Below are positions 62,698 to 64,000 of a stretch of DNA of 64,000 nt, piece after piece; the first letter of the stretch is position 1; each line of letters opens with the position of its first letter. This stretch comes from Pseudoalteromonas luteoviolacea. Its GTDB lineage: Bacteria > Pseudomonadota > Gammaproteobacteria > Enterobacterales > Alteromonadaceae. A program made the translations under genes and the position numbers. The stretch covers positions 10,001 through 74,000 of the forward strand of contig NZ_JWIC01000010.1 in NCBI RefSeq assembly GCF_000814765.1, given 5' to 3'. Below the pieces are notes generated by a model, which was given only the letters and a program-made list of their open reading frames with translations, searched no databases and was not told the origin of the DNA.

Positions 62698-63078
62698 TTA
62701 TTTTTCGATAGGATACAGTGTAATTTCAATGCCTGCGCCAATAGCAGAAATTCTTAATAAAGTATCTACATCGATGGCTTGTGAATAGCATTTTGGCGTT
62801 TCACCCGAAACAAAACCAATATCAAATGTGCGTTTTTTACATCCCAGCCACTGTTTAAGCGCAGCTTTTGAACATGACTCAATCAGTTCACACAGATGAT
62901 TAATCGCTTTGTTTGGACTATTCACTTCAGCACTCGCTTCAATGCGCGCCAGCTCACGATATTCATCTTTATCATAATGCAACACGACAGCATTACGCTT
63001 TAGGTCTTCAACCAAAGCGGAGATGTCATGTTTGGATTCTAATTCTAAGTCGACATTTAAAAATTGGATTTCTGACAT
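62698..63078 (-). CDS. Hypothetical protein, about 126 aa
   Basis: Not recognised. Cytoplasmic, with no signal peptide or membrane segment. The chain MSEIQFLNVDLELESKHDIS is followed by an alpha-beta pattern, then KRTFDIGFVSGETPKCYSQA and a C-terminal GAGIEITLYPIEK. The start at the ATG at 63078 is preferred over a GTG at 63144 because the upstream residues are irregular, but neither has a strong ribosome-binding site. Small proteins with a similar FDIGFxSG stretch occur as lone hypotheticals; I make no functional claim. Confidence 0.65.
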   Translation of the reverse strand: MSEIQFLNVDLELESKHDISALVEDLKRNAVVLHYDKDEYRELARIEASAEVNSPNKAINHLCELIESCSKAALKQWLGCKKRTFDIGFVSGETPKCYSQAIDVDTLLRISAIGAGIEITLYPIEK

Positions 63079-63255
63079 TGCGAATGCGATACCTTGCTTT
63101 ATGGATGGGCCTCTCGCCCAATTGTTATACACTGCCACCACCAACCGACCAACATATTAAGTCATAAGTCATACTTTTGGGTGCGACAATTTGTCACTTC
63201 GGATTTTACGCCAATTTCATTAAGCTATCAGCAATTTTGACTAAAAAACAGAGCA

Positions 63256-63960
63256 ATGATTAAAACTGCATTAAAACCCGCCAGAAAAGTACATAAATAT
63301 CTGGGTTATTTACTGGCACTACAGATCTTCGCATGGTTGCTAGGAGGATTAGTGATGAGTGCAATTCCTCTCGAAATGGTGCATGGCAAACACTTAGCAA
63401 ATAGGCAGATAGATAACCCCTTTAGCGCCGCTGATTACACGGCCAGTTTAGATGGTCTAAAGCAGCAAGTATCTGAACTTAAAAGCATAGAATACAAGCA
63501 CTTCCTTGATATCCCTATCATAAAGTTAAACGCCGAACATACGGCTTATTTTCACGGTAAAACGGGCTCTTTACTGCCACCACCCAACCAAGCAAATATA
63601 GAACAACAAGCTAAAGCACACTACATGGGTAATGCAGATATCGCTCAGGCAACCCTAATGCCAGTAGGTCCAAGAGAAGTGCAATATCGTAAAGATATTT
63701 GGCAAGTCACCTTTAATGATAAAGTGAGCACAACCATTTACCTCGATAGTAAAAGTGGTCAAGTGATCACCGTACGCAGTACGATATGGCGTATTTTTGA
63801 TTTCTTCTGGATGTTGCATATTATGGATTACGACGAAAGAGATGACTTTAATAACCCACTATTAATTTCTTTCTCAGCAACCAGCGTACTCTTCTGTATT
63901 TCAGGCTTAATACTATTATTCCAATCGCCACCTTGGAGACGCAGTCGTATACTGAAATAG
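63256..63960 (+). CDS. PepSY-associated membrane protein
   Basis: Inner-membrane protein of 234 aa. The N-terminal membrane helix with KVHKYLGYLLALQIFAWLLG (about residues 12-32) and a C-terminal one (about 205-225) flank a periplasmic part of PepSY type with STTIYLDSKSGQVITVRST. The pattern matches PepSY-TM proteins found in reductase and metal-uptake contexts; a redox partner is not visible in the 40 bases before the window ends. Function unknown. Confidence 0.82.
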   Translation: MIKTALKPARKVHKYLGYLLALQIFAWLLGGLVMSAIPLEMVHGKHLANRQIDNPFSAADYTASLDGLKQQVSELKSIEYKHFLDIPIIKLNAEHTAYFHGKTGSLLPPPNQANIEQQAKAHYMGNADIAQATLMPVGPREVQYRKDIWQVTFNDKVSTTIYLDSKSGQVITVRSTIWRIFDFFWMLHIMDYDERDDFNNPLLISFSATSVLFCISGLILLFQSPPWRRSRILK

Positions 63961-64000
63961 CTATTATTAAACAGTAAAATGGGATAATCTGGGCGCAGTT

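Noticed and set aside
62533..62757. 74-codon plus-strand reading frame
   Set aside because: No ribosome-binding site, no family resemblance, and its end overlaps the better-supported minus-strand gene.
1..64000. CRISPR arrays, rRNA genes, complete insertion sequences
   Set aside because: No regularly spaced direct repeats, no rRNA sequence and no intact transposase were seen on either strand.

Overview
This 64 kb window looks like the chromosome of a marine gammaproteobacterium of the Alteromonadales, most likely Pseudoalteromonas. That is inferred from the gene order tRNA-Trp-secE-nusG-rplKAJL-rpoBC next to rpsL-rpsG-fusA-tuf, the YihY/Dtd/YiiD neighbourhood, and proteins typical of that group (DUF2959 lipoprotein, secreted multidomain endonuclease I, SLC13 sulfate-type permease). 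I could run no search, so the genus is not proven.

Layout. Positions 1-4266 (minus strand) hold the str operon: tuf (cut by the window edge), fusA, rpsG and rpsL, with a near-consensus promoter. Positions 4579-18332 (minus strand) hold a 14-gene block that I cannot assign to any known system. Transcribed first are three large secreted proteins (607, 305 and 651 aa), then a 184-aa anchored coiled-coil protein and a 794-aa lipoprotein with about six PKD-like domains. These are followed by nine small secreted proteins that are mostly recognisable paralogues of one another. Every product has an N-terminal signal, anchor or lipobox, and every exported chain has an even number of cysteines. The block sits between rpoC and rpsL, which are neighbours in many relatives. 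It is followed by a 1.65 kb gene-poor stretch containing a decayed reading frame and then the rpoC terminator. This block is the best candidate for an undescribed system, probably a surface or extracellular assembly.

Positions 20042-32353 (minus strand) carry rpoC, rpoB, rplL, rplJ, rplA, rplK, nusG, secE and tRNA-Trp. Visible controls are an L10-type leader, a TTTACA/TATAAT promoter upstream of it, an rplK promoter lying inside the nusG terminator hairpin, and a stem-loop between rplL and rpoB. deoC follows on the minus strand.

Positions 33805-40726 (plus strand) are a sulfate-assimilation cluster: cysG, cysD, cysN, an SLC13 permease with RCK_C domains, cysC and cysQ. The reductive half of the pathway, cysJ-cysI-cysH, lies at 54654-59026 on the minus strand. 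Together the two loci cover uptake, activation to PAPS, reduction to sulfide, siroheme synthesis for CysI, and PAP turnover. Between them lie ordinary chromosomal genes: pldA, a YiiD-like protein, a spermidine-synthase-like methyltransferase fold, dtd, a proline iminopeptidase, YihY, a DUF2959 lipoprotein, an arylamine N-acetyltransferase, a GGDEF-EAL protein, an orphan iron-binding protein under a probable Fur box, an S4 RNA-binding protein, a hotdog thioesterase, an FAD oxidoreductase and a DUF4124 protein. The right end holds a secreted endonuclease I, a DUF3103-like protein, an unrecognised small protein and a PepSY-type membrane protein.
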